Shown piece by piece: positions 25,420-34,683 of a stretch of DNA of 64,000 nucleotides (positions are counted from its first letter, which is position 1; the number at the start of each line of letters is the position of its first letter). The translations under genes were made by a program, and so were the position numbers. The DNA is from Terrabacter sp. Root85 (GTDB taxonomy: Bacteria; Actinomycetota; Actinomycetes; Actinomycetales; Dermatophilaceae). A model generated the notes under the pieces. It was not told the origin of the DNA. It searched no databases and saw only the letters and a list, made by a program, of their open reading frames with translations. The DNA lies in the NCBI RefSeq assembly GCF_001429185.1, contig NZ_LMIW01000008.1:947169-1011168 (forward strand), in the 5' to 3' direction.

Positions 25420-25615
25420 GGTCTGTCCCTGTATCAACCCGAACGAGTGACGCCCGCGGAACTCCCTCAACAGGAGTCTGGTGTCACGTGCAGTGATCTC
25501 AGGAGCGGACGGTGGTCGGCATGCAGGTGGGCGTGAGGGCGTACGGAGAGCTCAGTCGGTCTAGGCACGAGCGAGGCTCGGGCGCAGGACCGCTCGCGAC
25601 GGCGGAGACGCGGTC
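25420..25615. other. Intergenic region before the APC transporter gene
   Basis: These 196 bases contain no ORF I can support. A small dyad, TCAC-5-GTGA, sits at 25484-25496 and could be an operator. I looked for glycine, lysine, guanidine and S-box riboswitch cores and did not find them. Confidence 0.3.
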
Positions 25616-27079
25616 ATGAGCGCCATGGACGCGTCGGCCGACGAACCCGTCGCCGCCGCCACGAGGCGCACCAGGGCACCGGCCACGGCCTACATCTCGT
25701 GGATCGCCTTGGCAATGATGACGACCAGCTCGGTCGCCAGCCTCCGGGCGGCTCCGACGATGGCGGTGTACGGCCTGGCGTGCGTGTTCCTCTACATCGT
25801 GCCCGCCATCGTCTTCCTGATCCCGACCTCCTTGGTCTCGGCAGAGCTCGCCTCGGGGTGGGATGGCGGCGTCTACAACTGGGTGGCCCGTGGCATCTCC
25901 AAGCCGATGGGCTTCCTGGCCGTCTGGTGCCAGTTCGCCATGACGATCTTCTACTACCCCAGCCTGCTGGGCTTCGTGGCGAGCACCTTGGCCTACGTGA
26001 TCAATCCGGCGCTCGCGTCCAACGGCGTGTGGACCGCCCTCGTCATCGTCGTCGTGTACTGGTCCGCCGTGTGGGTCTCGTCGCGGGGGACCAAGGGCGT
26101 CTCGGGTCTGGCGAGTGCCGGGCTCATCATCGGCACGCTGATCCCCGGTGTCGTCCTCGTCACGTTGGGCGCCGTCTTCCTGGGTCAGGGCAACCCGTCC
26201 GCCGCTCCGATGACCGCAGACAACCTGCTGCCCGTCTGGGCTGGGCTCTCCAGCCTCGTGCTGATCGTCAACAACTTCCTGTCGTACTCCGGCATGGAGA
26301 TGAACGCGGTGCACGTCGGCTCGTTGAAGAACCCGGCCAAGGAGTTCCCGAAGTCGATGTTCCTCGCGATGGGGCTGGTGCTGACGATCTTCATCCTGCC
26401 GGCCCTGGCGATCAGCTGGATCGTGCCCGCCGAGGAGCTGTCGCTCACGGCCGGGGTCATGCAGGCCTTCGACGCAGTCTTCGCGAACTTCGGCGCGCAG
26501 TGGCTGACCCCGATCGTCGGGGTCATGCTGGTGACCGCGTCGCTCGGTGGCATGCTCACCTGGCTCGCCGGCCCGTCGAAGGGCCTGCTGCTCATCTCGC
26601 GTCAGGAGGGCTACCTGCCACCGGTGCTGCAGAAGCTGAACAAGAACGGCGTCCAGCAGAACATCCTCGTGGCGCAGGGCATCATCACGACGATCATCGG
26701 GCTCGGCTACGCCCTGATCCCCAACGTGTCGAGCGCCTACTGGATCTTCTCCGTCATCACGACGCAGGTCTACCTCATCATGTACCTCTTAATGTTCGTG
26801 GCCGCGGTGCGCCTGCGGCGCAACGACCCGGACCACGCGCGTGGCTACCGGGCGCCGATGCTGGGGGCGCTCTGCGGCATCGGTTTCGCCGCCTCCCTCG
26901 CAGCCCTGCTCATCGGGTTCGTCCCGCCCTCGCAGTTCGGGTCGGGCAGTCCCGCAACGTATCTCGTGATCGTCGCGGCTGGCGCGCTCGGGCTCGGCCT
27001 GCTCGTTCCGTTCCTCTTCTACAGGCTGCGCAAGCCCTCGTGGAAGCAGCCTGAGACGTCAGAGGTGGCCGCATCATGA
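25616..27079 (+). CDS. APC-family amino-acid transporter (GadC/antiporter-like)
   Basis: A 487-residue carrier with about twelve membrane segments. The first helices contain YISWIALAMMTTSSVASLR and ELASGWDGGVYNWV, matching the APC unwound-helix substrate site and the E-x-W/GG-Y motif of glutamate:GABA-type antiporters. SLKNPAKEFPKSM is the conserved loop after helix 6. The C-terminus is short and charged, unlike the pH plug of GadC. It should import or exchange an amino acid; the substrate cannot be read. The ATG of the next small gene overlaps the stop (27076-27079), and an M20 dipeptidase follows, so import and peptide cleavage are probably linked. Confidence 0.88.
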   Translation: MSAMDASADEPVAAATRRTRAPATAYISWIALAMMTTSSVASLRAAPTMAVYGLACVFLYIVPAIVFLIPTSLVSAELASGWDGGVYNWVARGISKPMGFLAVWCQFAMTIFYYPSLLGFVASTLAYVINPALASNGVWTALVIVVVYWSAVWVSSRGTKGVSGLASAGLIIGTLIPGVVLVTLGAVFLGQGNPSAAPMTADNLLPVWAGLSSLVLIVNNFLSYSGMEMNAVHVGSLKNPAKEFPKSMFLAMGLVLTIFILPALAISWIVPAEELSLTAGVMQAFDAVFANFGAQWLTPIVGVMLVTASLGGMLTWLAGPSKGLLLISRQEGYLPPVLQKLNKNGVQQNILVAQGIITTIIGLGYALIPNVSSAYWIFSVITTQVYLIMYLLMFVAAVRLRRNDPDHARGYRAPMLGALCGIGFAASLAALLIGFVPPSQFGSGSPATYLVIVAAGALGLGLLVPFLFYRLRKPSWKQPETSEVAAS

Positions 27080-27519
27080 ACATCACGGAGAGCGCCACGT
27101 ACCAGCAGAACCGGACGACCTACATCGTCGCCGGCATCGCGATCGTGGCCCTCACGGTCATTGCGCTGCTGACCTTCCATTCCGGCAAGTCGTCGCAGCA
27201 AGCCGACCAGAAGGCCACCCAACTCATCGCAGCCCTCACCGCGGCAGGTGCTCGTGCGCCGAGCAAGGAGCAGGTCGTGCGGGTCCTCGGGGACGACGGC
27301 GGAGCGGTGTGTGACGACCCGAACGGGTCGCTGCGCAAGGGCATCCTGCTCGGCCAGCTCATGAACGGCGCGGCCGGGCCGGGCATGCGACCGGTCATCG
27401 CCGACAACCGGGTGGTCAAGGGCCAGCTGGCCGTCCTCAAGATCTACTGCCCCGACGAGGTGCCCACCTTCCAGGAGTTCGTCGACGGCCTCGACCTCGC
27501 CGACACGGTGAGGGGGTGA
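27076..27519 (+). CDS. Single-pass membrane-anchored hypothetical protein
   Basis: A 147-residue protein with one membrane helix (TYIVAGIAIVALTVIALLTF) near the N-terminus and a soluble outer domain of about 115 residues. Two cysteines (AVCDDP and IYCPDE) could form a disulfide. The outer domain starts with a helical KATQLIAALTAAGARAPS stretch. The ATGA overlap with the transporter stop means it is translated with it, and the M20 gene starts six bases later. It may be an accessory subunit of the transporter or a peptide-binding helper. I do not recognise the family. Confidence 0.72.
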   Translation: MNITESATYQQNRTTYIVAGIAIVALTVIALLTFHSGKSSQQADQKATQLIAALTAAGARAPSKEQVVRVLGDDGGAVCDDPNGSLRKGILLGQLMNGAAGPGMRPVIADNRVVKGQLAVLKIYCPDEVPTFQEFVDGLDLADTVRG

Positions 27520-27525
27520 CGACGC

Positions 27526-28863
27526 GTGGAGCTGCGTGAGCGTGTCGCCGGTCTGATGGGGCAGGCACGATCGGACCTCGCTGAGCTCGTGTCGATCCCG
27601 TCCGTCGCCGACCCACGCCAGTACCCGCCGGAGGAGTGTGCCCGGGCCGCCCAGTGGGTGCTCGACGCCTTCGCGGCGGTCGGCTTCACCGACGCGCACC
27701 TGGCCGAGACCGCGGACGGGAGCCAGGCGGTCGTGGGATCACGCCCCTGCGGAGACCCCGAGGCCGTCACGGTCCTGCTGTACGCCCACTACGACGTGCA
27801 GCCACCGCTCGACGAGACGGCTTGGCGCACACCGCCGTTCGAGCTGACCGAGGTCGACGGCCGGTGGTACGGCCGAGGCGCGGCGGACTGCAAGGGCAAC
27901 ATCGTCATGCACCTGACAGCCCTCCGAGCGCTCGGCGACGACGTGCCGGTCAACCTCAAGCTCGTCGTCGAGGGGTCGGAGGAGCAGGGGACGGGTGGCC
28001 TCGAGGACTTCGTGCCCAAGCACGCGGACCTGCTCCGCGCCGATGCCGTCCTCGTCTGTGACACCGGGAACGCCGCGGTCGGACGACCTGCAGCAACGGT
28101 GAGCCTGCGCGGCATGGTGAATGTCGTCGTCACCGTCGAGGCCCTTGCCTCGGAGGTCCACTCCGGCATGTTCGGGGGCGCCGCGCCGGATGCCCTCGCG
28201 GCGCTCGTCGCGATGCTCGCCGGCCTGCGCGACGCCGAGGGCAACACGACGGTGTCCGGCCTCGACAACAGCCAGGAGTGGTCGGGGGCCACCTACCCCG
28301 AGGCCCAGTTCCGCAGCGATGCGGGCGTCGTCGACGGGGCGTCGCTGCTCGGCGACGGGAGCGTGTCCGACATGCTCTGGGCGCGGCCGTCGATGACGAT
28401 CCTGGGCATCGACTGCCCGCCCGTCGTCGGGTCGGCAGCAGCCATCGTCCCCCGGGCGCGTGCCCGCCTCAACCTGCGCATCCCCCCGGGGACGGATCCC
28501 GCTGTGGCGGAGAAGGCGCTGACGGACCACCTCGTCGCCGCGGCTCCCTGGGGCGTGCACGTGGCCGTCGAGACGGAGGCGACGGGGTCGCCGTTCTCGG
28601 CCCAGACGGACGGGCCCGCCTATCGGGCCATCGCCTCGGCGATGGAGGAGGCTTTCGGCAGTCCCATGGTGAGCCTGGGTCAGGGAGGTTCGATCCCGCT
28701 GTGCAACGTCTTCGCGGAGACCTACCCCGGCGCCGAGCTGATCCTGATGGGCGTGGAGGAACCGCTGGCCCTGATCCACGCCCCCAACGAGAGCGTTCAC
28801 CCGCGGGAGATCGAGGACATGGCTCTCGCCGAGGCCCTTTTCCTCCAACGCCTGACGCGCTGA
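27526..28863 (+). CDS. M20 family dipeptidase
   Basis: A 445-residue zinc dipeptidase of the M20 (PepV/carnosinase-like) family. LLYAHYDVQPP, YGRGAADCKGN and VEGSEEQGTGG carry the metal ligands His, Asp and Glu plus the catalytic Glu, and EVHSGMFGGAAPDAL is the lid His region. The start is a GTG at 27526 with GGGGGTG upstream. It closes the transporter, membrane protein, dipeptidase operon. It is a clear paralog of the gene at 33280-34641, sharing most of these motifs. The likely role is hydrolysis of imported or intracellular dipeptides. Confidence 0.92.
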   Translation: MELRERVAGLMGQARSDLAELVSIPSVADPRQYPPEECARAAQWVLDAFAAVGFTDAHLAETADGSQAVVGSRPCGDPEAVTVLLYAHYDVQPPLDETAWRTPPFELTEVDGRWYGRGAADCKGNIVMHLTALRALGDDVPVNLKLVVEGSEEQGTGGLEDFVPKHADLLRADAVLVCDTGNAAVGRPAATVSLRGMVNVVVTVEALASEVHSGMFGGAAPDALAALVAMLAGLRDAEGNTTVSGLDNSQEWSGATYPEAQFRSDAGVVDGASLLGDGSVSDMLWARPSMTILGIDCPPVVGSAAAIVPRARARLNLRIPPGTDPAVAEKALTDHLVAAAPWGVHVAVETEATGSPFSAQTDGPAYRAIASAMEEAFGSPMVSLGQGGSIPLCNVFAETYPGAELILMGVEEPLALIHAPNESVHPREIEDMALAEALFLQRLTR

Positions 28864-28888
28864 ACGGCGCGACGAGGGACGCCCGGCC

Positions 28889-30427
28889 TCAGGCGCCCTT
28901 CACCGCAGCACCCGTCGCGGTGGTGCGCAGGGTCATGGCAGTGGACGCGGCGGCGGCCGCCGAGTCGTGGATCGTTCCCTTGGCGGCCTGGTGCCGGCCC
29001 ATCAGGACGGCCATCAGCACTCCGGCCATGCTGAAGGCGGCCATGACCCACGACGCGGTCGCGAGACCCGAGGCCAGGGCGTCTGCAGCGGGCTTCCCTT
29101 CCGCGGTGCGGTCGGCGATGACGGCTCCGTAGATCGTCGCGGCCAGCGCGGTTGCGACCGCCGCCCCCACGTAGCGCGCCATGTTCGAGACCCCGGACGC
29201 GGACCCGACCTGCTTCTCCGGCACACAGGCGGTGGACGCCGACGACGCGGGCCCGTTCGACAGTCCCATTCCCACGGCGACGGCCAGCAATGGCAGGAGG
29301 AAGGCACGGTAGGCCCAGTCGGCGTCCGCGAACCCGAGGGCGGCGAAACCGACGGCCGTCAGGATGAACCCGATGGCGACGACCTGGCGACCCCCGAGGC
29401 GCGCGGTGAGGCGCGGCACGGCGGCCGCGATGACGACGAGCCCGATCGTCGCCGGCAAGGTCGCCAGACCTGCCTGGAGCGTCGTGAAGCCGAGGGCGTT
29501 CGGGTCCTGGAAGTAGAGGCTGAGCAGGTACATCAGCGCGTTGATCGTGCCGGCACCGATGAGGATGGCGATCGTCGAGCCGACGAGGACGCGGTTGCGA
29601 AGCAGTCCGAGGTCGAGCATCGGGACGGCCACCCGCCGCTCGACGGCGACGAAGGCGAATCCTGCCGCGACACCGATGGCGATGCACGCGAGCGTGGCGA
29701 CCGACCCCCAGCCCCAGTCGCCGCCCTTGCTCAGCGCGAGGATGAGCGGCGCCAGCGTCAACGCGATGAGGATCGAGCCGGCGTAGTCGATCGACCGCGA
29801 GCGGGTCGTGTCGCGCGACTCGGAGACGCGTCGGGCGGTGATGAGGATGCAGACGACGGCGATGACGGCGTCGACCCAGAAGAGCCCCTGCCAGCCCATC
29901 ACCGACACCAGCACCCCACCCATGAGCGGGCCGGCCGCCGCTCCGACGGCGGCGGCGGCCCCCCAGAGCGACACCGCACGCAGCTGCTCCTGTCCGTCGT
30001 TCGCCACGGACAGGAGACTCAGGCCGCAGGCCAGGATGGTGGCCCCCGCCGCGCCCTGGATGACGCGGCCGGCGATGACGGCGCCTCCGGACGACGACAG
30101 GGCGATGAAGATGCAGGACACGACGAAGAGCATCAGACCGAGCTGGAAGACCCGCTTGCGGCCGAAGACGTCACCCAGCGAGCCGGACGTCACGATGACC
30201 GCGGCGCCGACGAGCGAGTAGCCCGTGACGGCCCACTGCAGGGTCGTCACGTCCATGCCCGTGTCCGCACTGATGGCCGGCAGGAGGATGCTGACCGCCG
30301 ACGTGTTGGCGTTGACGACGAAGGTCGAGAGGCAGGTGGCGGCCAGCACCCCGCCCGCTCGGGCCGCAGTCTGCGCCGCCGGCCGTCCGGAACTCCCGGA
30401 CGCGGCTGACGAACTCGCTTCGGTCAT
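28889..30427 (-). CDS. MFS transporter, DHA2 (14-helix drug efflux) family
   Basis: A 512-residue H+-coupled major facilitator with about fourteen membrane segments. TTLQWAVTGYSLVGAAVIV and GSLGDVFGRKRVFQLGLM (motif A) are typical of the EmrB/QacA group, and WQGLFWVDAVIAVV matches motif C neighbourhood. I chose ATG 30427 because GGAGGGAGC lies seven bases upstream. It probably exports a drug or metabolite. It is divergent from the ThrE-type gene and 26 bases from the convergent dipeptidase. No regulator of the TetR or MarR type is adjacent. Confidence 0.88.
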   Translation of the reverse strand: MTEASSSAASGSSGRPAAQTAARAGGVLAATCLSTFVVNANTSAVSILLPAISADTGMDVTTLQWAVTGYSLVGAAVIVTSGSLGDVFGRKRVFQLGLMLFVVSCIFIALSSSGGAVIAGRVIQGAAGATILACGLSLLSVANDGQEQLRAVSLWGAAAAVGAAAGPLMGGVLVSVMGWQGLFWVDAVIAVVCILITARRVSESRDTTRSRSIDYAGSILIALTLAPLILALSKGGDWGWGSVATLACIAIGVAAGFAFVAVERRVAVPMLDLGLLRNRVLVGSTIAILIGAGTINALMYLLSLYFQDPNALGFTTLQAGLATLPATIGLVVIAAAVPRLTARLGGRQVVAIGFILTAVGFAALGFADADWAYRAFLLPLLAVAVGMGLSNGPASSASTACVPEKQVGSASGVSNMARYVGAAVATALAATIYGAVIADRTAEGKPAADALASGLATASWVMAAFSMAGVLMAVLMGRHQAAKGTIHDSAAAAASTAMTLRTTATGAAVKGA

Positions 30428-30472
30428 GGTTGCGCTCCCTCCGCCAAGCACACGCGCCTGCCGCGCTCCTCG

Positions 30473-30478
30473 AATCTA
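30473..30478 (-). promoter_or_regulatory. -10 element for the MFS gene
   Basis: TAGATT on the minus strand lies 45 bases before the ATG at 30427, in the short region shared with the divergent ThrE-type gene. A -35 match is weak. Confidence 0.35.
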
Positions 30479-30507
30479 GGACGCCACACGGCTCGTGAGA
30501 GTCACCC

Positions 30508-31941
30508 GTGGAGGATGACTCTGACGACCGCGGCGGCTGGCACGCTGGTGTCGTGTCCAGCGCATCGGACCCGGTACCCGGGGGGCTCGTCACACCGGGT
30601 GCACGCGTGCGGTCGGTGAGCCGTCGCTGGTGGTCGCGCGTCGCGGAGGTCGCCCAGTCCCACCTCGCGCCTCTCGGCCCTGCGGCGGACCCCGAGCCCG
30701 AGGACTTCGACGCACCGCCCCCCGAGGCCGTCCTCGACCTGCTCCGCCATCTCGGCGTCGTCATGTCCCGTGCCGGCGACGCGACGGAGCGCGTGACCCA
30801 GATCCTCGAACAGGTCGCGGACGTCTATGCGGCCACCGGCGTGACGTTCTTCGTCGTGCCCACCGGGGTGTTCGTGCGCATCGACACGGGTGACTCCAGC
30901 CGAATGGACTTCGAGGCCGGCAGCAGCGTGCCTCTGCGGCTCGACCAGGTCGACGCGCTCTACCGGCTCATCGACGACATCCGCCACGGCTCGGTGGAGG
31001 CCGGCGTCGCGCGCGAGCGCCTCGATGCGCTGGTGGCCTCACGGCCACGCTTCGGCGGGGGCGTGTCCGTCCTCGCCAGCGGAGTCCTCACCGTCGGGCT
31101 GGGACTCATGCTCGACCCCACGGCCAGCGCCCTGCCGGCGTTCCTGCTCATCGGCTTCCTCGTCGGCGGCCTCCGGTGGTGGGCCGACCGCGAGCCCATG
31201 CTCTCGCTCGTGCTCCCCGTCGTGACCGCGACGGTGGTCACGGCCATCGTGTTCCAGTGGGTGGCCCCGGCGCTCGACTCGCCGCCGCTGGAGATCGTCA
31301 TCCCCGCCCTCGTCACCTTCCTGCCGGGTGCGGCCCTCACGATGGCGACCGTGGAGCTGTCGACGGGAGACATGCTGGCGGGCTCCGCGCGCCTGGTCTA
31401 CGGGCTCGAACGCCTGCTCGTGCTGACCTTCGGCATTGCTATGGGGGCCGAGCTGGCCGGCCTGCCGCCGGCCGTGGGACAGGCGCCCGTGACCCTCGGA
31501 GCGTGGGCACCCTGGGTGGGCGTGCTCGTCTTCGGGGTCGGGCAGTTCGTCGCCTCGTCCGCGCCGCGCCGGACCCTCGGATGGCTCCTCGTGGTGCTCT
31601 ACGTCGCCTACGGTGTCCAGGCGCTGTCAGGACGCGTCCTCGGCACCCTCGGCGCGAGCTTCCTGGCCGCGGCCGTCGTCCTGCCCGTGTGCTACGCGAT
31701 CCAGAGCCGTCGAAGCGGTCCTCCTGTGCCGGTGACCTTCCTGCCCACGTTCTGGATGCTCGTGCCCGGCGCGCTCGGACTCCAGGGCGTGGCGCGCATC
31801 GTCGGTGTCGACCAGGCCGCCGGCCTCGGCGACTTCGTCAACGCCCTGCTGAGCATCGTGGCCATCGCCGTCGGGGTGGTCGTCGGCTCCGGGCTCTCCG
31901 AGCGCATCGGCCGCGCGACGTCGACCTGGCGCGGGATCTAG
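30508..31941 (+). CDS. ThrE-type threonine/serine exporter family protein
   Basis: A 477-residue protein joining the soluble and first membrane half of ThrE (VLDLLRHLGVVMSRAGDATE, then FFVVPTGVFVRID) with the second ThrE membrane half. About ten membrane helices follow residue 180. The FLPGAALTMATVELSTGDM segment is the conserved helix of the family. In corynebacteria ThrE exports threonine and serine with proton exchange. The start is uncertain: GTG 30508 gives the longest product, and GTG 30553 would remove 15 residues; neither has a strong ribosome site. The first 60 residues are low complexity. Confidence 0.83.
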   Translation: MEDDSDDRGGWHAGVVSSASDPVPGGLVTPGARVRSVSRRWWSRVAEVAQSHLAPLGPAADPEPEDFDAPPPEAVLDLLRHLGVVMSRAGDATERVTQILEQVADVYAATGVTFFVVPTGVFVRIDTGDSSRMDFEAGSSVPLRLDQVDALYRLIDDIRHGSVEAGVARERLDALVASRPRFGGGVSVLASGVLTVGLGLMLDPTASALPAFLLIGFLVGGLRWWADREPMLSLVLPVVTATVVTAIVFQWVAPALDSPPLEIVIPALVTFLPGAALTMATVELSTGDMLAGSARLVYGLERLLVLTFGIAMGAELAGLPPAVGQAPVTLGAWAPWVGVLVFGVGQFVASSAPRRTLGWLLVVLYVAYGVQALSGRVLGTLGASFLAAAVVLPVCYAIQSRRSGPPVPVTFLPTFWMLVPGALGLQGVARIVGVDQAAGLGDFVNALLSIVAIAVGVVVGSGLSERIGRATSTWRGI

Positions 31942-31966
31942 AGGCAGGCCCGGGGACCACGGAGCG

Positions 31967-33262
31967 TCACCGGGGCGGCGGCACGCCTTCCTCCCGGGGG
32001 CCGTAGGTGGTGTGCCCGCCCACCGACCGGCGCACGGCCAGCGGCTCTGCCGCGGGCTGGGTCTCGACCGGGGGACCGGTGCGCTGTGCCCAGTCCCCGT
32101 ACCGCTGCGCCCAGGGCCCCGCGGAGAGGCCGTGCAGGATGACACTGAGGAGCACGGTCGTGGCGACGGCGCCGATGACGGTCTGGACAGCGGGGTCGGC
32201 TGCGCCGAGGGTCTCGTAGGTGATGAGCGCGAAGACGACGGAGGCGAGCCCGCGCGGCCCGAACCAGCCCACGAAGAGGACGGTGCGTCGTTGCAGTCCC
32301 GTGCCCAGCAGACACAGCGCGACGGGAAGCATCCGCAGGGCGGTGAGGGAGAGCGCCGCGTAGAGCAGGCTCTGCCACCGCACCATCCAGTCGAGATGGT
32401 GGGCGACCGTGATCCCGAAGAGCAGCCACACGCCGAACCCGAGGAGTGCAGAGAGCCGATCAGTCATCTCCAGGCCGGCGTGCGTGTGCCTCGAGTCCGT
32501 CTGAGCAGCTGCGTATGCCGTCCCGGCCACGAAGGCTGCGACGAACCCGTTGCCGCCGACCTCGACGGCGCCGTAGTACGCGAGCACCGGCACCGAGAGC
32601 GTTGCGATGGGCAGCAGCCCCGACTCCGCCCAACCGGCTCTGCGCGACCGCTCGATCAGCCGGCCGGACGCGTACCCCGCCGCGATGCCGACGAGCGCTC
32701 CGATCGCGAGCTCGCGCAGGGCGTCGACGAGGGCGTCCTCGGGCGCGACCCCAGCGGCCGCTGCGATGGCGAACAGCACCACCGGAGTGGCCATCCCGTC
32801 GTTGAGACCGCTCTCGACGTTGAGGATGCGCCGCACCCGGACCGGCACGACCGGGTTGAGCACGGTGGCCGCGCCGAGTCCGGCGTCGGTGGGAGCCAGG
32901 GTCGCCGCGAGGAGCAGGGCCAGCCACGCGCTGGAGCCGGGGAAGATGCCGCGCGCCAGCAGGTACCCGGCGCCGATCGTGAGGGGGAGACCGACGAGGA
33001 GGAGTCGTCCGGTGAAGACCGAGTCACCACGCACCTCGCGGGGCTGCAGCTGTGCCGCATCGTGGAAGAGCGTCAGGGCCAGCGTCACCTCGGCGATGGT
33101 GCGGCTCGTCCTCGTGTCGGCCCCGCCCGACACGAGGACGCCGAGCACGATGCCGGCCACGACGAAGACGATGGGACCAGTCAGGTGCGCCCGGCCGACG
33201 CGGGCCGACTGGGTCACGAAGACGATGACCAGCAGCGCGAAGACTGCGACGACCCACGTCAT
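31967..33262 (-). CDS. CPA1-type Na+(K+)/H+ antiporter
   Basis: A 431-residue membrane protein with about twelve helices. ALTLFHDAAQL, TLAPTDAGLGAATVL and ILNVESGLNDGMATP are the CPA1/NhaP signatures; the Asp of NDG is the ion-binding residue. It lacks the long cytosolic tail seen in many CPA1 proteins and ends in a Pro-rich 45-residue stretch. I start it at ATG 33262, since the open frame upstream overlaps the M20 gene in a shadow frame. It is 17 bases downstream of the M20 gene stop and may be co-transcribed with it. Expected role: pH and sodium homeostasis. Confidence 0.87.
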   Translation of the reverse strand: MTWVVAVFALLVIVFVTQSARVGRAHLTGPIVFVVAGIVLGVLVSGGADTRTSRTIAEVTLALTLFHDAAQLQPREVRGDSVFTGRLLLVGLPLTIGAGYLLARGIFPGSSAWLALLLAATLAPTDAGLGAATVLNPVVPVRVRRILNVESGLNDGMATPVVLFAIAAAAGVAPEDALVDALRELAIGALVGIAAGYASGRLIERSRRAGWAESGLLPIATLSVPVLAYYGAVEVGGNGFVAAFVAGTAYAAAQTDSRHTHAGLEMTDRLSALLGFGVWLLFGITVAHHLDWMVRWQSLLYAALSLTALRMLPVALCLLGTGLQRRTVLFVGWFGPRGLASVVFALITYETLGAADPAVQTVIGAVATTVLLSVILHGLSAGPWAQRYGDWAQRTGPPVETQPAAEPLAVRRSVGGHTTYGPREEGVPPPR

Positions 33263-33279
33263 GCGCCGGCCGCCGCGGC

Positions 33280-34641
33280 CTACCCGGACCCGGACCCGGC
33301 GCCGTCGGCGAGGCGCTGGAGGAGGAGGGCCTGGGCCACGATCATCTTCTCGATCTCGCTCGGGTCGACGCTCTCGTCGGACGCGTGGATCCGCGCGGCC
33401 GCGACGTCCTCCGGCCCCCACAGCACGAACTCCGCGCCGGGAGCAGCCGTCTCGAGCGTGCGGAGCAACGGGATGGAGCCGCCGCAGCCCGCCTCGCCGG
33501 CCGGTCGGCCGTAGGCCTCGGCCAAGGCGTCGCGCGCCGCGGCATACCCCGGGCCGTCCGTCTTGCAGAGGAACGGGGGAGCGGCCTTGGTGCGCTGCAC
33601 CTCGACCTTCGCCCCCCACGGTGCATGCGTCTCGAGGTGCGTCACGAGGGCGTCGAGCTCCGCCTCCGGCTCGGACCCCGGGACGATGCGCATCGAGATC
33701 TTGGCCCTGGCCTCGGGGATGAGCACGTTCGATGAGGTCGCGATGTTCGTCATGTCGATGCCGATCGCGTTGACGGACGGCCGGGCCCACAGCAGGTCAC
33801 CGATGCGACCGGTGCCGGTGAGCTGGACTCCGTCGAGCACATCGGCGCTCGACCGGAGGTCGTCCTCCGTGAGGTCGGCGCCGTCCCACACGCTGGTGGA
33901 GGCACCGGCGATCGACACGTTGCCCTCGTCGTCGTGCAGGGTCGAGAGCAGTCGCGCGAGGGCCATCATGGCGTCCGGCGCCGGGCCGCCGAAGACACCC
34001 GAGTGCAGGGGGTGCTCGAGGGTGCGGACCGTCACGACACAGGCGACGTCTCCGCGCAGGGCCGTCGTCAGCGCCGGCTCGCCGACGCGGAGGTTGCCCA
34101 TGTCGCAGATGACGAAGAGGTCGCAGGCGAAGAGCTCGGGGTGCGCCTCGACGAAGGCCTCGAGGTTGCTCTCCGTCTCCTCCATCCCCTCGAGGATCAG
34201 CTTGACCGTGCAGGGCGGCTTGCCGTCGAAGACCCGCAACGTGCCGAGGTGGCTGACGAGCCCGCTGATGTCGTCGGCCGCACCCCGGCCGTAGATGCGG
34301 CCGTCGTCCTTGTGGGTCGGCGTCCACGGGTCGCTCGTCCACCCCTGCTCGGGCGGAGCGGGCTGGACGTCGTAGTGGGCGTAGAGCACCACGACCGGCG
34401 AGCCCGCCGGCCCCTCGATCTCGGCATAGATCGGCGGGTACCCCGAGGGCACCTCCATGAGCTCGGCGTTGGTGAAGCCGACGTCACGGAACATCTGCAA
34501 CGTCGTGGCCCCCATCTGCTCCATCGGCTCCGAGGGATACCCGGGGAAGGCGATCGACGGGATCGCCACCAGCTTCTCGAGGTCCTCGATGACCCCGGGC
34601 ATCAGTGCCCGAGCCTTGTCGGCAATCTCCTTGGCCTGCAT
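33280..34641 (-). CDS. M20 family dipeptidase (second copy)
   Basis: A 453-residue M20 peptidase. VVLYAHYDVQPAP, IYGRGAADDISG and LEGMEETESNLEAF provide the metal ligands and catalytic Glu, and PLHSGVFGGPAPDAM is the lid His segment. AGCGGSIPLLRTLE and GPEDVAAARIHASDESV form the last ligand region. It is paralogous to the enzyme at 27526-28863 but lies on the opposite strand, 42 bases downstream of a C4-dicarboxylate-type carrier gene. The order carrier then dipeptidase suggests use of Asp- or Glu-containing dipeptides, which is inference only. Confidence 0.92.
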   Translation of the reverse strand: MQAKEIADKARALMPGVIEDLEKLVAIPSIAFPGYPSEPMEQMGATTLQMFRDVGFTNAELMEVPSGYPPIYAEIEGPAGSPVVVLYAHYDVQPAPPEQGWTSDPWTPTHKDDGRIYGRGAADDISGLVSHLGTLRVFDGKPPCTVKLILEGMEETESNLEAFVEAHPELFACDLFVICDMGNLRVGEPALTTALRGDVACVVTVRTLEHPLHSGVFGGPAPDAMMALARLLSTLHDDEGNVSIAGASTSVWDGADLTEDDLRSSADVLDGVQLTGTGRIGDLLWARPSVNAIGIDMTNIATSSNVLIPEARAKISMRIVPGSEPEAELDALVTHLETHAPWGAKVEVQRTKAAPPFLCKTDGPGYAAARDALAEAYGRPAGEAGCGGSIPLLRTLETAAPGAEFVLWGPEDVAAARIHASDESVDPSEIEKMIVAQALLLQRLADGAGSGSG

Positions 34642-34683
34642 GGTCTCTCCTCCGTGGTTGTCTGATGGCGCGGTCAGGCGGGG

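Noticed and set aside
25420-25615. Riboswitch ahead of the APC transporter
   Set aside because: I found no conserved core of glycine, lysine, guanidine or SAM classes, and only a four-base dyad.
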